Part shown: piece by piece, positions 1-12,353 of the stretch | Layout of the letters: every line of letters begins with the position of its first letter | How positions within the stretch are numbered: the first letter of the stretch is position 1 | Assembly (NCBI RefSeq): GCF_000003815.2 | Contig: NC_049980.1 | Coordinates: 19,121,988-19,185,987 of the forward strand | Length of the DNA: 64,000 bases | From: Branchiostoma floridae | Taxonomy: Eukaryota > Chordata > Leptocardii > Amphioxiformes > Branchiostomatidae | Direction: 5' to 3' | Translations under genes and position numbers: made by a program | The notes under the pieces: model-generated | Database searches by the model: none | What the model was told of the DNA's origin: nothing | Seen by the model: the letters and a program-made list of their open reading frames with translations, nothing else

Positions 1-3000
1 AGGATGTTGGGATGATGTCAGTCTCACATTGTTTGAGAAATGCCTCCTTTGTAAAAGATGGGTCAACTTTAATGATCTCTGTTAAAACCTCTGACATCTC
101 TGTCTGGGAAAACAAGCCACCTGAAATGGCAAGTAAGCAATACCAAGAAATGCTTTTAAATTATAAAAGACAGGCAATCCCTGACAACATTCCTTTCCTG
201 AAACAGGGAAGAAGCTGTGGCATTCTTTAAATTACACATGTAGGTATTCTTCATGTAGCAAAATGACTGGTATATATGCAACCAGAATCATGGGATAGAT
301 CGATATCAATATTTGGGTTCAAGAGACAAAAAACTGTATATAAGGTAATACTTGTGTTGGAGCAAAGGCAAGTAATTATTTAATGTGCAATTCAAAGTTA
401 TACTTATAGATAAGCAAATCAATGCTATACAGATAGACATTCCAATATACAAATCAAGTTTCATAAATAGATAGCTTTCTCACCTACGAGGTCTCCAACT
501 TTGTCTGTAATTAGCCTGGAGGCCCTGACAACCACATTGTCACTCTCATCATACTTCATCTTAAGGTCAAACACTCCTGGAATCAATGAACAAAAAAGCT
601 GCTACTAAACTCATTGCAAAAGATACAGGCCATCTATGATTTGTATACTGCATATCTCGATCCAGTTTAGCTCACTGAAGACCTAGTCTTTTGTTGGTCG
701 TGACAGAGAACACAGATGCTATATATGTACAGTAGTTACAGGTTCATTGTGCCAGGGGAAATCCCCTATCTCTCTTTGACAAGAACTTCCTTTTTACCTG
801 GATGGCATTTCAGCACCATGAAAAACTAGGCCCGTGAGAATATCCAAATGTAACATCTTGAAGAGGGCTACTATATAATAATATGACAATCTTATACACA
901 ATGTATTAATATGTAGAATAAGTAAAAAAAAATGTTTTCTTTGTAGTGTAAAGAGACACGTACTGTTAACTATGGGACTGTTGTCTCTGAAATCTCTCCA
1001 CTGTTGGTAGAACTTGGACTCTTTGTGCATGACAACACCAGTGGCTTCTCTAAAGACAGAGAAAGGCATAACAAACAAAATAATTAACATGTGAAAAATA
1101 TTCCACAAATTCAAGTCAAATACTTGCTCTGATTGAACAATTTGGTTCAATATACTGATAGCAGTAAATGAGTTAAGGTCCTTCCCATACCATTTCTATA
1201 CCCATTGGGCCACACACCTGTGCAATCACTACAGCAGGGGCCTTGTGCACTAGTAGTGGCATGTGCTCAACTACATAGTCGTATTTTCCATACTTGTCCT
1301 TAAGTGCTAAGCAGAGAAAGCAGTATGTAGTAGTAGTAGTAGTAGATGTACATATTCCATTTAATACATCTTTGGTTGTATGACTCAGCTTAAATCAAAC
1401 CTGCCAACTTCTGCAAGCAAGGTAAGCAAATGTCTACCCAAAGTCTCATTCACACACACAAGAAAATTGTTTCATGTATCTTGACAAAAATTTGAAAATC
1501 AATAATTCCACACTTACTCATTTGCTTCAATGGGTTTCTCCTCCATAAAATCTTCAATGTGAAATTCTTTTCTCTTCCTCAATTGTTCTGTTGAAATATA
1601 GATGAAGGTGAGTACATGTAAATGAAAACAATACAGATTTCTTTCTGTTTCATATCTGAAAATGAAGTTCAATCGTGCAAAAAAAAGGTCATTACAAGGC
1701 ACTTGTACATCTCTACAACAAGTTGTTTCAGGTAGAACAGAATCATGTACATCTTGAAGGGTAATATCACTTATCTCAGAATGTGTCTAAAATTCATACT
1801 TACTTGGCGGTCTGTAGACTTTTGCCCTGGATGCCAAACTTTCATCAAATTCTTCTTTTACCTCCTTTACACTCTGAAGATGAGAAAACCAAGATATGGT
1901 CAAAATAGGAGCATGTACTTGTGACCTGTCTTCATTGTGTGAAACTGTGAGTCTCTCCTCATTGGCTCAAATTTTCTGCCCCTCCAAATTGCAACTGTGA
2001 GTTCCTCTTCATTGGTTAAGACTTTTCAGCTAGCAAATCGTAGGACATACTTTTAGCTTGTAAGTGCTGTGTAGTCACAAAATTCAGTTCAAACTTTGAA
2101 GACACACAATGACTGCATCACAACCAATTATTTTACAGGGAAAAGAAACTGATAGCCGTCTTTATTCAACTTTCAGTCAATGGAATCCGCTATATTGATG
2201 TCATGGACTCTACTGGCTGACCAATCTCGACCAATCATTTTTGACCCATCTCGACTATCTTTGCCCCATCAATCACAAGACATCTTCACTTGTAATGTGA
2301 CATATACATTTTTGATGTTTTGGCCTTACCTCTCCAACTTTGGAGATAGTTTTATATGCAGCTGTCTTGCTGATGTTCTCTGTCTGCTTGCTGACCGTCT
2401 CTGCTGCTTCCCTGGTTCTCTTTGTCACTTCCTCTCCCAACTCCTGAGTCTTCTTGCCAATGTCTGATTTCTTGATTTCCTCAAATCCCTATCAACACCA
2501 AAGGAGAAAAAGAGTATCAATAAGCAAAGTATATAATTCTTTGAGAAAGATGTATACATGTATAATTATAATGACTGTTTTGAAACAGATAGTTTACACT
2601 TTTGCATATTCACATCAGCTATGACATTATCGACCTGTACTTCAAATATTTCATTTCTAGTGACTAATTGTTCTTATTGTACAAGACAAAACAGAAACTG
2701 TTCATGAACTTAAGAAACAACATAAATGCATGTATCAAAGACCAAAATAATATCTACCTCATATAGTTTGTCTTTTATCTGACCCACACCTTTCTGTAGG
2801 CTCTGGGAACTCTTGGCTGTTTCAGCCTCAATCTTCTCCTGTAGTTATGACACAAGGAGACATTTTGGTCAATAGACAACAGGTAAATAAAGGTAAAGGT
2901 AAATAAAGGTAAAGGTCAAACAAAGTCAGGTACTCATTTACAAGTGGGTGGAGTGAGAAATTTCAAGTGTGTAACAGGCTTTTTCTGGGGGAAAAATGTC

Positions 3001-4675
3001 TAGCCAGGAATGCAAGGAATCAAACATGTGGTTTTTTTAATCTTATATCTACTAGCCAAGCCATTTGGCCATCGACGCTCTGAATAAACCAAACACAACA
3101 TTTACATTAGTATCATCCCTAATTGTTTGTATATTGTATACAGTCAAACCTGCCCGAGCAACCACCTCTTGTCAGGGACCACCTGTCCATTTCGACCGCT
3201 TTTTCTCGGTCCCGATTTATTTTCCCATTGACGTAAGCATTAAGCAACCTTTTCCCAACGACCACCTGGCCAACGCGACCGCGACCGGCCCAAATNNNNN
3301 NNNNNNNNNNNNNNNNNNNNNNNNNNNNNNNNNNNNNNNNNNNNNNNNNNNNNNNNNNNNNNNNNNNNNNNNNNNNNNNNNNNNNNNNNNNNNNNNNNNN
3401 NNNNNNNNNNNNNNNNNNNNNNNNNNNNNNNNNNNNNNNNNNNNNNNNNNNNNNNNNNNNNNNNNNNNNNNNNNNNNNNNNNNNNNNNNNNNNNNNNNNN
3501 NNNNNNNNNNNNNNNNNNNNNNNNNNNNNNNNNNNNNNNNNNNNNNNNNNNNNNNNNNNNNNNNNNNNNNNNNNNNNNNNNNNNNNNNNNNNNNNNNNNN
3601 NNNNNNNNNNNNNNNNNNNNNNNNNNNNNNNNNNNNNNNNNNNNNNNNNNNNNNNNNNNNNNNNNNNNNNNNNNNNNNNNNNNNNNNNNNNNNNNNNNNN
3701 NNNNNNNNNNNNNNNNNNNNNNNNNNNNNNNNNNNNNNNNNNNNNNNNNNNNNNNCTCTCTCGATTTTTTATGATAACTAGCACGATTTTGTGCCGAAAT
3801 CGGCAAGTTTGCATCGGATTTTGGGGTTAAATTTACAGTTTACAGTGTGCGTGTTGTATTTGACATTAAACACAACGGAAACCATTTATACTTTGCATCG
3901 GGCATGTTTTGAGTCGATACTCTTCTCAGCGACCACCTGTCCAAATCGACCGATTTTTTGCGGTCCCCCGGATGGTCGTCTTGGGCAGGTTTGACTGTAT
4001 ATAAGTGCATAACACGAGACGTAATTGAAACACAGAAATATAATACTATTGCTAGTTTCAACTATGTGACTCTGCCTTGGTGAAGCAGTCAAAAGGTTCT
4101 TGTCTTTACTACTGCCATCTGTTTGTAGTGAATTTACACATAGAGACAGTAGTGTTCAACTTACATATTTTCTTCTGGCCTCTTTAAGTGCATCAGACTG
4201 CTCCAGTTTCTGTGCTTCTTCTCTAAATTTCTTTAAATTTTCCTAAAAGGGAGAAAAAACATTCATACATATTTGTTAAGTTCATTTGCCATTGAGACAT
4301 GAAAATGATGACTGGCTTTTTTCTTACAAATATACCCGAGACTTACCTTCATTTCTTTGTTCTTGGTCATTTCCTGCCTAAGGTTGTCAATGAACTGCCC
4401 CAAGAATGTTTTTCTTTGGTTGTGTCTTGCCTGAAAAATGAAAGAGCATTTGGTAAAAAAGGAAGACTTCTTTCCACACAGCAATGACACCATGTAAAAC
4501 TTCTCTATATACAGAACAGTATAATTATAAACAAGAGCCATAATTATTTTTTTCCACTGACCTGACAAAGATGGAAGTCTCTTTGTACAGCGGCTGCAGC
4601 TAAGACTGCTCCATTGTTGTGTGACAGGGGAACACCCCTCCCCAACAGCACTGCTCTGCTGATAGGCCTCAGCAT
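1..4675 (-). CDS. TIMM44: Mitochondrial import inner membrane translocase subunit Tim44 (C-terminal part outside window)
   Basis: TIMM44 tethers mtHsp70 to the TIM23 channel on the matrix side of the inner mitochondrial membrane. Ten coding exons on minus: 4562-4675, 4347-4430, 4165-4242, 2758-2838, 2330-2488, 1804-1873, 1518-1587, 964-1049, 484-576 and 1-120. All have GT-AG borders and the phases add up to 318 codons; vertebrate TIMM44 is about 450 aa, so roughly the last third lies left of the window. The first ATG (4673-4675) opens a presequence-like stretch, MLRPISRAVLLGRG, rich in Arg and hydrophobics. Family-like segments seen in order are TKNKEMK, EARRKY, VKEVKEEFDES, QLRKRKEF, KFYQQWRDFRDN, KMKYDESDN, ITDKVGDLVGGLFSQTEMSE and FLKQCETDIIP. 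The ATG sits right at a possible acceptor, so a 5' UTR exon further right is likely but was not located. The match to TIMM44 is from memory but extends along the whole reading. Confidence 0.93.
3137..4001. mobile_element. MITE-like DNA element with 19 bp terminal inverted repeats, in a TIMM44 intron
   Basis: The ends at 3137-3155 and 3983-4001 are perfect inverted copies of TATACAGTCAAACCTGCCC. Inside both ends are related short stretches of the type GACCACCTGTCC. About half of the interior is N (3296-3755). No transposase reading is visible, so it is either non-autonomous or its coding part lies in the gap. It sits in the TIMM44 intron between the exons at 2758-2838 and 4165-4242. The superfamily is not decided. 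Confidence 0.75.
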
Positions 4676-6790
4676 CTGCACAAGCAAGTACAAATAAGGT
4701 TAAAGGGAAATACTCAAATAGGTCAAGACTTTCCTTCCAAATGACATTTACGTCCAAATTTGTATAAAGCCACAGTAGAATGCTCTACATAAAAATGTGT
4801 GAACATTGGATAAATTTCCTCTGGTTTGACAGAACTACAGTGGAGTTTGCTGCTCTGCACCTGATGAGAAAAAATACTACAATGAGAGAATTAAAATTTT
4901 CATCATTTATCTAATACTAGTATGAATGATGATGCACTGTGGCATTCTCCTGTATACTGTATGCAGATTCAAACCTTGCAGATTTCTAGGATACGGCTAC
5001 TTGGGAGAATGCATTGTGGGTCCATACAATGGTAGTCTAAAACTATAACTCTTTGTAACTAAATCCATTCAAGTTGCAGGTTTGAGCTAAGCTGGTGTCC
5101 TTCCTATTCGAGCTTTGATTTGCTCCTCTGATAGCTTTGCTGCCGGGTAGTTTTGGGCAAATTGGCACCTACCCCCAATAAAACGTTTGGCGCTCACGAC
5201 ATTAATCATTTGTAGGAAATTATCTATGAGGACTGTGGCACCCAGAGTCAATCAGAACGTAAAGTTTATTGGAATATCAAAACGCCTTTCCCCCATAAAT
5301 TATCTATCTACAATATCAGGTGCCAGTGGACTGGATTCAGTGGAATCAGATGGGTACCAGCTTAGGTTTGTGGCACAGTAAGGCATCTTTAATGAATGAG
5401 TCACAGTTTTACATCATCAGACTCTGATGTAAATTACATTATGATTCGAATTCGAAATGTGCGGTACCTTTGTACTACGTGTTTTATCAATACAAAACAT
5501 GTACTAGTACCCAATGGTATGACGTTGTCATCTGCATGATCAGCAAAGAGTGCAAAATCTCCGATGACTAGACAAGAACAACAGCGTAAAATGCGTGATG
5601 AATATTATCGATCAATTCATTCTCATTAGGAGTTGCAAATTAACCAGTTACCAAATCAGAGCCCCCCCTCCCATCACTCGAACACACGTTATCAAATCGA
5701 TTGTTGTGCATTTTTCGCATGGATCAAGCATTCAGAACGTAATGTATATAATGTAACATCTATTAAGACTATCGCCGAATAAAAACACACTTAATCCTGC
5801 CAAAGTACTGATGCAAAAGGCACAAAAAACGCAGAAATCTGACCTCGGGACATTTACACATGGAGTGTCTCACAGGGGAGAGAATGCACCCAGCAGGGGG
5901 GACGGCACGCAGTCCTCGGTGCGCGAGCATAATCCACTGTATAGGTCGATTTACTGTCACGATTGCCCAAATCAGACCAGTTAATGTGTGTTTGTAGCCA
6001 AGAGATCCTCGTGAGGCTCGTCTGAATAAATATCAGGCTTAATAATGAGGATGTTTAAAGTATTAAACTGTGTCTCCGTATTTTTGGCGTGGTTTGGGGC
6101 GGTATGGGGGTTTCACGAGGGTAGGATTACAGCACGAGGATTATCTACTTCCGGGTCAACGTGGCTTGGCAGTGAAGTAGTGATCACACTAATTTGAATT
6201 TCGGTACACATTCATATAAGAATTTATACTTTACATCTACGCTTAGAAATCAGAGTTGTGCTTATCATTTTTGGGTGAGGACTTTATTGATCACTCCTCG
6301 TAGACAAGATTATGAAAAAAAGACGTGGTATCCACGCCGACTTCGAGCTCAATTGAAAATGCGCTCTCAGAACTTGTAACGTTATTACCGGGAAGCCGGT
6401 AAAAATCACTCAAGCTACGCTGCGCAAAGCAAACAATTTCCATAAGAAGCGCCAAAACAAGAAAATCTGGTTTACCGAGAACTGCGCCACAAACAATTTT
6501 TGTAAACTTCTCTCGAAAAAACTGAACAATCTACCACAATACAGATAGCAGGGTACTTTGACTTTTTAGTTTTTAGCAGGGTAGTAGTTGACAATAGTAA
6601 CATGGGACATCTCAACTACATGTAGTAATTGTTTATCATCTTTACCCAGGGTTGTCCAACTCAGTGCTATTGCACTGTTTTGCAGTGGAACCCTGCATTA
6701 CATAACTTGAAATGAAACATATACATGAATGAACAATAATGGTATGAAACTAATGGAAACAATAATAATGATAACGAAATACATGCTATC
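4676..6790. other. Upstream region of TIMM44, no gene recognised
   Basis: No exon chain or RNA gene could be supported here. It should contain the TIMM44 promoter and perhaps a 5' UTR exon, but neither was pinned down. The short open frames at 5187-5381, 5769-5960 and 6194-6379 have no flanking splice logic and no recognisable content. Confidence 0.5.
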
Positions 6791-6803
6791 ATAGTCGTCA
6801 GTT

Positions 6804-7125
6804 TCATATCGTCATTGAGTGGTCAGAGGTCAGAGCCGTTTTGCATGTGGTTTTAAAAGCAAATTTGGACGTGCATATCTTTAAAGATTGTGGCAGACTG
6901 TTCCATGCGACAATACCTCTATGTGAAAACTTACGCTTCCCACATTCCAAACGAACAAGTGGTAGTTTCAAGGATAGATTCTGACTGTGTCGGGTGGGAT
7001 AGTTGTGAGTCAGAAGTCCTTCGATAACTATTGATGTATTTAGGAAGTTCATTGTTGACAGCGGCCTTGTACATTGATTGTAGCAGGTGCAAGTTTCTCC
7101 TTGATGTTAAGGTTTTCCAGCCCAA
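6804..7125 (-). pseudogene. Remnant of a non-LTR retrotransposon, C-terminal end of the RT polyprotein
   Basis: Two overlapping minus frames must be joined by a frameshift. The first carries GWKTLTSRRNLHLLQSMYK and a downstream Leu-Pro-Lys-Tyr-Ile. The second carries a Lys/Arg-rich stretch followed by WNSLPQSLK. This order (LGW-x-L-x-x-RR, then a basic motif, then WNSLP) is typical of the far C-terminus of CR1/Jockey/RTE-type reverse transcriptase proteins. The intact LINE at 42991-46584 has the same arrangement (LGWQSLELRR near its end). The copy is truncated and frame-broken, so it is dead. Confidence 0.75.
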
Positions 7126-7291
7126 GGTAGTTCATCAATTGCAAAGCCCCAAATCACATCGCAATAGTCCATTTTAGGTAAAACCATGCAGTTGAACAAC
7201 ATAACAAGAGTGCGTTGTGGTGGAGAAGGAATAAGGCGTCGTAATTAATTGGATTAACTTTTAGCTTAACTGTTTTTGGGCTACAAAAACA

Positions 7292-7400
7292 GCCTGGGTA
7301 CCATCCTATTTCTACCTGGGCTCCTTACACTCGCTTACCTGAAAAAAAATTAGGGAAGCGAGTGCAAGGAGCCCAGGTAGAAATAGGATGGTACCAAGGC
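7292..7400. repeat. Long foldback hairpin (arms about 45 bp)
   Basis: The left arm 7292-7340 and right arm 7356-7400 are near-perfect inverted copies, beginning GCCTGGGTACCATCCTATTT on the left and ending with its complement on the right. The spacer between them is short and A-rich. It lies between two LINE remnants. It carries no coding potential and looks like a small foldback MITE. Confidence 0.8.
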
Positions 7401-7456
7401 TAACAAAATACAGGATCGAGCTATTTTTATAACGATTTGTTTTGGTACGAGGAATA

Positions 7457-7843
7457 TCAAGTTGATTTGCTCCCTTCCAGCAAGGAGGTTAAAAAATCAC
7501 TTTTTTTTAACCTCCTTGCTTCCAGCATCTTGTATGAATCTGAGAACGGGTAGGAGGCAACCAATGCCGGAAAGTTGGGGAGTTGAGTAGCGCTAAGAGT
7601 TTCTCTTCTTTTCTCAGGGGACGGTAAACCTAACTGGACAAGGGCGCTGTTGTAGCATTCATGCTGCAGGCCGAGAATTATTCGAAGTGTTCGCTTCTGT
7701 ATGCGTTCAATCTTCATCACCTGTTGCGGTGTAATATTTGAGTTCCAAACTTGAGCTGCATATTCAAGGGTCGGGCGAATATAACCTAGGTAAAAACCAA
7801 AGAGGTCTTGAGCGGGGAGTCCGGAGCTTTTGGGTTTCTTCAA
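7457..7843 (-). pseudogene. Remnant of a second non-LTR retrotransposon (thumb/C-terminal region of RT)
   Basis: An open stretch of 128 codons contains GYIRPTLEYAAQVWN, then KIERIQKRTLRIILG and a later SPEKRRETL. The pattern RPxLEYA-x-x-VW followed by a basic Q-(K/R)R segment is shared with the intact LINE in this window (RPCLEYGCSVW, VQRRAARYVF). It is therefore a decayed LINE 3' end. No endonuclease or catalytic RT motifs remain. A small hairpin at 7479-7520 falls in its last codons. Confidence 0.75.
7479..7520. repeat. Small hairpin element, copy 1
   Basis: AGCAAGGAGGTTAAAAAA at 7479-7496 is followed after a few bases by its inverse complement ending at 7520. A second copy with the same arms lies at 10545-10583, so this is a dispersed foldback family rather than a chance palindrome. 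Confidence 0.75.
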
Positions 7844-9480
7844 CCAGAAGAGTCTTGAGCAGGCGCCTTTTAGGCCTTCGCCAAGAAGGTTATATTTTGG
7901 TTAGAAAATTTTCGGGTGTCCCAATATGTAGTGGATGGAATGTCACGATATTTTGTATTTGTGTTGTGTTTGCGTTTACCAAAGTTTTGTACGAAAATTG
8001 CACTTTCTGTCGTGAGTGCAGCGGGGTGAGTGTGTGTGTATTTGCGTACAAGATAACTTTTGACGCTGTGGATCGTTTTGCATTATATTTAGTAATTATT
8101 TAGGGGTTTGGAAAACGATGGTCAAGTTCGATTATGGGCGTCCTGGCAACAAGTTGCGGTACTGCAGCGGAGCGTCGAAGTTGGCGTTAAAGTTATCCTG
8201 AAGTGGCAGGTTGAGGATTTTTGGCTAGTGGATACGTCTTTGGGTAGGGAGTAAGTCGTGTAAGTTTTGTCCCCCTGGTGGCTTGTTTTGAACTGCAGTG
8301 GGCGATTTTGTTGTCGACATCTTTGGAAGAGAGTAAATCAAGCAGGGCTTGGTGGATTTGCATTATTTTTGGTATGTACGTACCTTAGGTAAAGATAAAA
8401 ATCCTGAAATGTATTGTACGCAAATCGGGGCTTAATTTACATAATAATTAGAAGAATGTGTAAATCCTTCAATCGACCTCTTTTCTGGACAGTCAGTGCT
8501 CAGTGTCTACTTAACTACATCTGTGCTCCAGACTTGTGTAGTTCATGACATATTTGTGTCAGCAAAACATAGATGTTATTGTTGCTAACACATTGTTTAT
8601 TAGTTCTCACTTGGTGGTTTGTGGCCTTTTCATTACCTTTGCCAAGAAGATTAAACTTTTGGTTAAGGCTTAAGTCATAGTGTTAGGTGAGTGTTTATGT
8701 AGATCAACAGTACAACTGGAGAACTGATTGATGGATCTTCATGATACACATGTACTTGGTATTGAGTAGCGGTCGCAGAAACAAAGGTTGAGTTTGAAAA
8801 TGGTTCGCCCGGTATCTTCCGTCGGTACTGCAGCGGGCTCAGTGTGTGAGTGCGGAGAACATAACTTGAGAAGCTATAAAACCTTTAACTTAGTTTAAGT
8901 CATTGATAAAGGCTTAACAACCCTTGATTGGCGAAGGTATGTGTTTCGTGGAACTCTAGTTCGTTATAACATTTACATGTTTGTCCCATCTTAAATTACT
9001 AGATAACCAAAGGCCTAGAATATATTAGTTTTCGTATACTCAGGGGCTTTTCATTAAGTGAAATATTAGTGGGTGGGAGCATGTACATTGGTTTTTTAAT
9101 CATCCCCATCTATCTCAATGAAAGATTAGATATAGATTAACATACAAACCTCAGCAGAACTGGCCAATGACTCTTGTCGAACTTTTACTTTTGATCAAAA
9201 CGCCAAAGTAGTTGTGCATAGACAAATTGAAAAGTATGAACGTCTAAAGGTAGAGGTAAACTTAAAGCCGCTATGGTGCTCTATGTCTTCCTCTGCTTCC
9301 AAAAAAGAACTCAAACTCAACCTATTTAGATATAGTCCACACTAGCATTCGAGTAGTCTTTTTGTATAACGATATCTATCACAGTTCATTGTTACATGCA
9401 TATCCCCTATCTTGTTTCAATTGCATCCAATTGAACAACAGACGTAGAAATGTATAGAAAAGTGAAATATAACTACAAGG
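7844..9480. other. Gene-free interval
   Basis: No supported gene or RNA. Phrases of the form GCCAAGAAG followed by a T-rich stretch recur near 7876 and 8639, which suggests old copies of one repeat family. Nothing else could be assigned. Confidence 0.4.
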
Positions 9481-9483
9481 TGC

Positions 9484-10110
9484 ATAAATGTGAAAATTAT
9501 GTGAATTTTCGGCGAAATTCCGTGAAAATGTGATATAATGTGATATAATGTGAAACATTTTGAGGTTCAACAGTATCACATTTTATCACATAAGTTGACA
9601 TATAATCACATAAAATAACATTCACGTCACATTTCTGAAGGGTGGCACAGAAATTGAGCTTTATGTGAAAAAAATGTTATTAGCTTACATCACATTTTTT
9701 CACATTTCCCCAAATCGGTCTTGAAGAATCACATTTTGAAATGTGAAAATATGTTACCTAATGTGACATTGGTTGTGCAGCCATTATGTGAAATTATGTG
9801 ACTGTCCATACATGCTTCTACCGGCTATACTTATGTGATTTTTATGTGAAAAGGGCCCTTGTTGAAAATGTGAAATAATGTTAAATTGAATCACATTCTA
9901 TGAAATGTGACTTCATGTTAAACTCATGTGAAATGTGGCCGGCTACGAAATGTGAAAAAAATGTAAAGACAACTGGTGGGCTGAGAAATGTGAATTTTAT
10001 GTGATGTTCACAAACTTGCAAGATGTGAAAAAATGTGATAGCAAATCACATTTTTTATATGTGAAACTAATGTGATTTCTACTTTCATAAGACATGAAGT
10101 AATGTGATTT
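9484..10110. repeat. ATGTGA-rich block with 10 bp phased motif pairs in both orientations
   Basis: Over about 620 bp the hexamer ATGTGA or its complement TCACAT occurs some dozens of times. Very often two copies are spaced exactly 10 bp start to start, as ATGTGA-N4-ATGTGA. Clear pairs start near 9489, 9531, 9572, 9785 and 10022. Forward and reverse runs alternate, giving many nested dyads. It is not a clean tandem repeat because the sequence between pairs is unique. No gene overlaps it. The origin is unknown: it could be a degenerate satellite, a palindromic transposon or a protein-binding cluster. Confidence 0.8.
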
Positions 10111-10544
10111 GCCATACTGTGTAAAAGGTAAGTGTGCTAACTAACGTTTATGTATGAAGATTTTGCCTAGAGGCAACAAGACGACCCACAGATACACATG
10201 CACAACGTTAAAGGTGCATTCCACTCCAGAAGCGCTATTTGCTGACTTCGTACACATTCAAGACAAAATGCCTTTTTAGTCCACACCACTCTTCTCAGTT
10301 TTATGGGCTAAATATTCGTGGAATATTCTCACAAAACATGCGTTGTAAGCGATACAAAGCCTTTGGCAAAGTCATTATCTATCGTTCAGTCAGAACAAAA
10401 GGTGTGAAAAACTCCCCACTCTCCCTCGCGTGCCACTGCTATGTTTCCGATTAACCAATTTACAAGTGAAAGCACCGAATATTTTACGTGGAACTGAAAG
10501 TATTTAATTGTTGTCCCTTTCTACAGGCACACATAGTACTATGA

Positions 10545-10583
10545 CCAAGGAGGTTAAAAAAGCAATTTCTTTAACCTCCTTGC
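10545..10583. repeat. Small hairpin element, copy 2
   Basis: CCAAGGAGGTTAAAAAA (10545-10561) and TCTTTAACCTCCTTGC (10568-10583) form the same hairpin as the one at 7479-7520. Confidence 0.7.
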
Positions 10584-10638
10584 TATAACATAGCGAATCG
10601 CAATACATCCCACCAAACGCGGGTCCAACACCACCCTA

Positions 10639-10697
10639 TAGTAGTCGGGATTTTTACCGGCTCGCTTGAGGGGCGAGCCGGTAAAGAATCGACTACT
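10639..10697. repeat. Foldback hairpin with about 26 bp arms
   Basis: TAGTAGTCG, a short spacer and TTTACCGGCTCGC on the left are mirrored by GCGAGCCGGTAAAGA and CGACTACTA on the right, with a loop of only a few bases. It is probably a small MITE relic. The rest of 10110-11795 shows no supportable feature. Confidence 0.7.
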
Positions 10698-11795
10698 ACT
10701 ACATCTCCGCCCGTCAACCTCGATTTACTGGACATGTTGCCAAGGGCTTGAGAAAAAATCGTAGCCGCTGAGCGCTGTTCTCTGGCAGCCAGGGTACTTG
10801 GTATCCACCCGTATTATTTATAGTTCCCGAGTCTCTTTTGTCCTCTGCGCAAATGCGCCATATTTCTCACAAACGTCTCCAACTCAGTTTAAATCAATTT
10901 ACCATCATTAATGTTATACCCAACAAAATAGGCAGTATGACACGTTTTGAAGAGAATAATCACCTAAATATTTTATTCAAATGTGTTAATTACGATCTGA
11001 ATGTTGCCAGTGCATCATGCTAGTGCCATCACATTGGTTACTAAGACTATTGGAGCCTGCTTTTCAAGTCCTGTCATCAAGATTTAAATAAACGATTGTT
11101 ACTGTTTTTGTCAGGTTGATAAGACTGGTACTAGTATGTAAATCCCTGCTTCCTAGCTGTTTTCCCTGCATAGAAGAGCTCCATTGTAACGGACTGATAC
11201 AAGCACCGCTTTGTGAAAGACCGGCTTTGACATACAAATAAGGTGCTACTTTCTTTGCGAGGGTGTTAATGTTGTAATTTTACATATTCTTTTTACTAAT
11301 TCTAAACAGGATTGTGTAAGCTTTGTACATTTTGTACTCAATGCCATTGTAGATAAAACTAAGTTGAAACTTCTCCCAAAGTGGGGATAAAGTGCGACTG
11401 TCTAAAGAGAAACTGGTACGATCGTACAGCATAATACTATTTACCTTGCTGTCTGTACAAGTAGTGGAATCTAGCTATCAACTAAATATCCCCATATCCC
11501 CATCCCCATGTTGCACCGGTCAAACCACTTCCAATTTCCACTGAAAAAGATTGCATAATACTTAGTGCTACTGAAACCTTGGCCAAAAGCTAAATTTGTG
11601 AAGAAGAAGAACTTTAAACCATAAAAGTTTAACAAAACAAATTATTGGGCAACCAATTCTCATATCCAAAGAAATGGGGGAACATCCACACTGTAAACTC
11701 TAGCAGTTAAAATTACGAAAAACTCTTCCTTGACGTACTGACTCTCACATCGTTTTTTTTTAACAGGAACATAATTATGCTACTGCCTACTGTTT

Positions 11796-12353
11796 TCAAG
11801 CAAAGGGAACAAAAAATTCGTTGCACACTTCTCTGCTGTATCTCCTCACAGCAGCAACTCTGTACACATAACGCAGTGGTTGTAGTGCTGGAGTGTCATG
11901 TCCTTTTCGCTTCCGATGCTTCTGAATAGCTGAAACCGTCTTCGTTACATGCCCACAGGTTTCACAGTAGTTTGGCCCGCCGTGTATTTTCCTGATGTGG
12001 TCTGCAACCTGATGCTTTGCCCTTCTTCCAAACCGACAGGAAGGCCATGGGCAAATATAGTGCCCGTGACCGTCATTCTTTCTCAGCTCCACTTGGATGA
12101 GGCATTTTGTCTGCTTTTTGTCCATCCAAAACTCAACAGCAGTACAGACGGCACCATTGTGCTCCTCTTCTTGGCGGAAAACCCTCTCGAGTTTTTCGTA
12201 CGGTTTGTCGCTATCACGGAGTCTTGGTACGGCCGCTCTCATAATCAGTGGGTTGTCAGCATGTCTCGGCTCCGATTCGGAAGACACGTCATTCGCAGAT
12301 TCCTGACTGCTTTGCTTCGAAAGTGCTTCAGAATCCATGTCCAATCCATCCAT
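11796..12353 (-). CDS. Intronless protein with two C2H2 zinc fingers
   Basis: A single open frame of 185 aa starts MDGLDMDSE and ends FFVPFA. The N-terminal third is Ser/Glu-rich and looks disordered. The C-terminal half holds two C2H2 fingers. Finger 1 begins at CPWPSC (C-x4-C-x12-H-x4-H), and finger 2 at CETC (C-x2-C-x12-H-x5-H) follows after a short linker with HIRKIHGG. Such fingers usually bind nucleic acid, so a nuclear role is inferred. It could be a complete small gene or the retained exon of a larger zinc-finger gene; no flanking exon was found. The family was not recognised. It lies about 0.5 kb from the satellite array, and its codons do not look degraded. Confidence 0.6.
   Translation of the reverse strand: MDGLDMDSEALSKQSSQESANDVSSESEPRHADNPLIMRAAVPRLRDSDKPYEKLERVFRQEEEHNGAVCTAVEFWMDKKQTKCLIQVELRKNDGHGHYICPWPSCRFGRRAKHQVADHIRKIHGGPNYCETCGHVTKTVSAIQKHRKRKGHDTPALQPLRYVYRVAAVRRYSREVCNEFFVPFA

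Noticed and set aside
1216-1306. Possible extra TIMM44 exon (open minus stretch around KYGKYDYVVEH)
   Set aside because: Exons 1518-1587 and 964-1049 join directly in phase and match the family there (ANEEATGV); including this piece would insert sequence with no family counterpart.
3065-3781. Long ORFs on both strands across 3065-3814
   Set aside because: Open only because the N run contains no stops.
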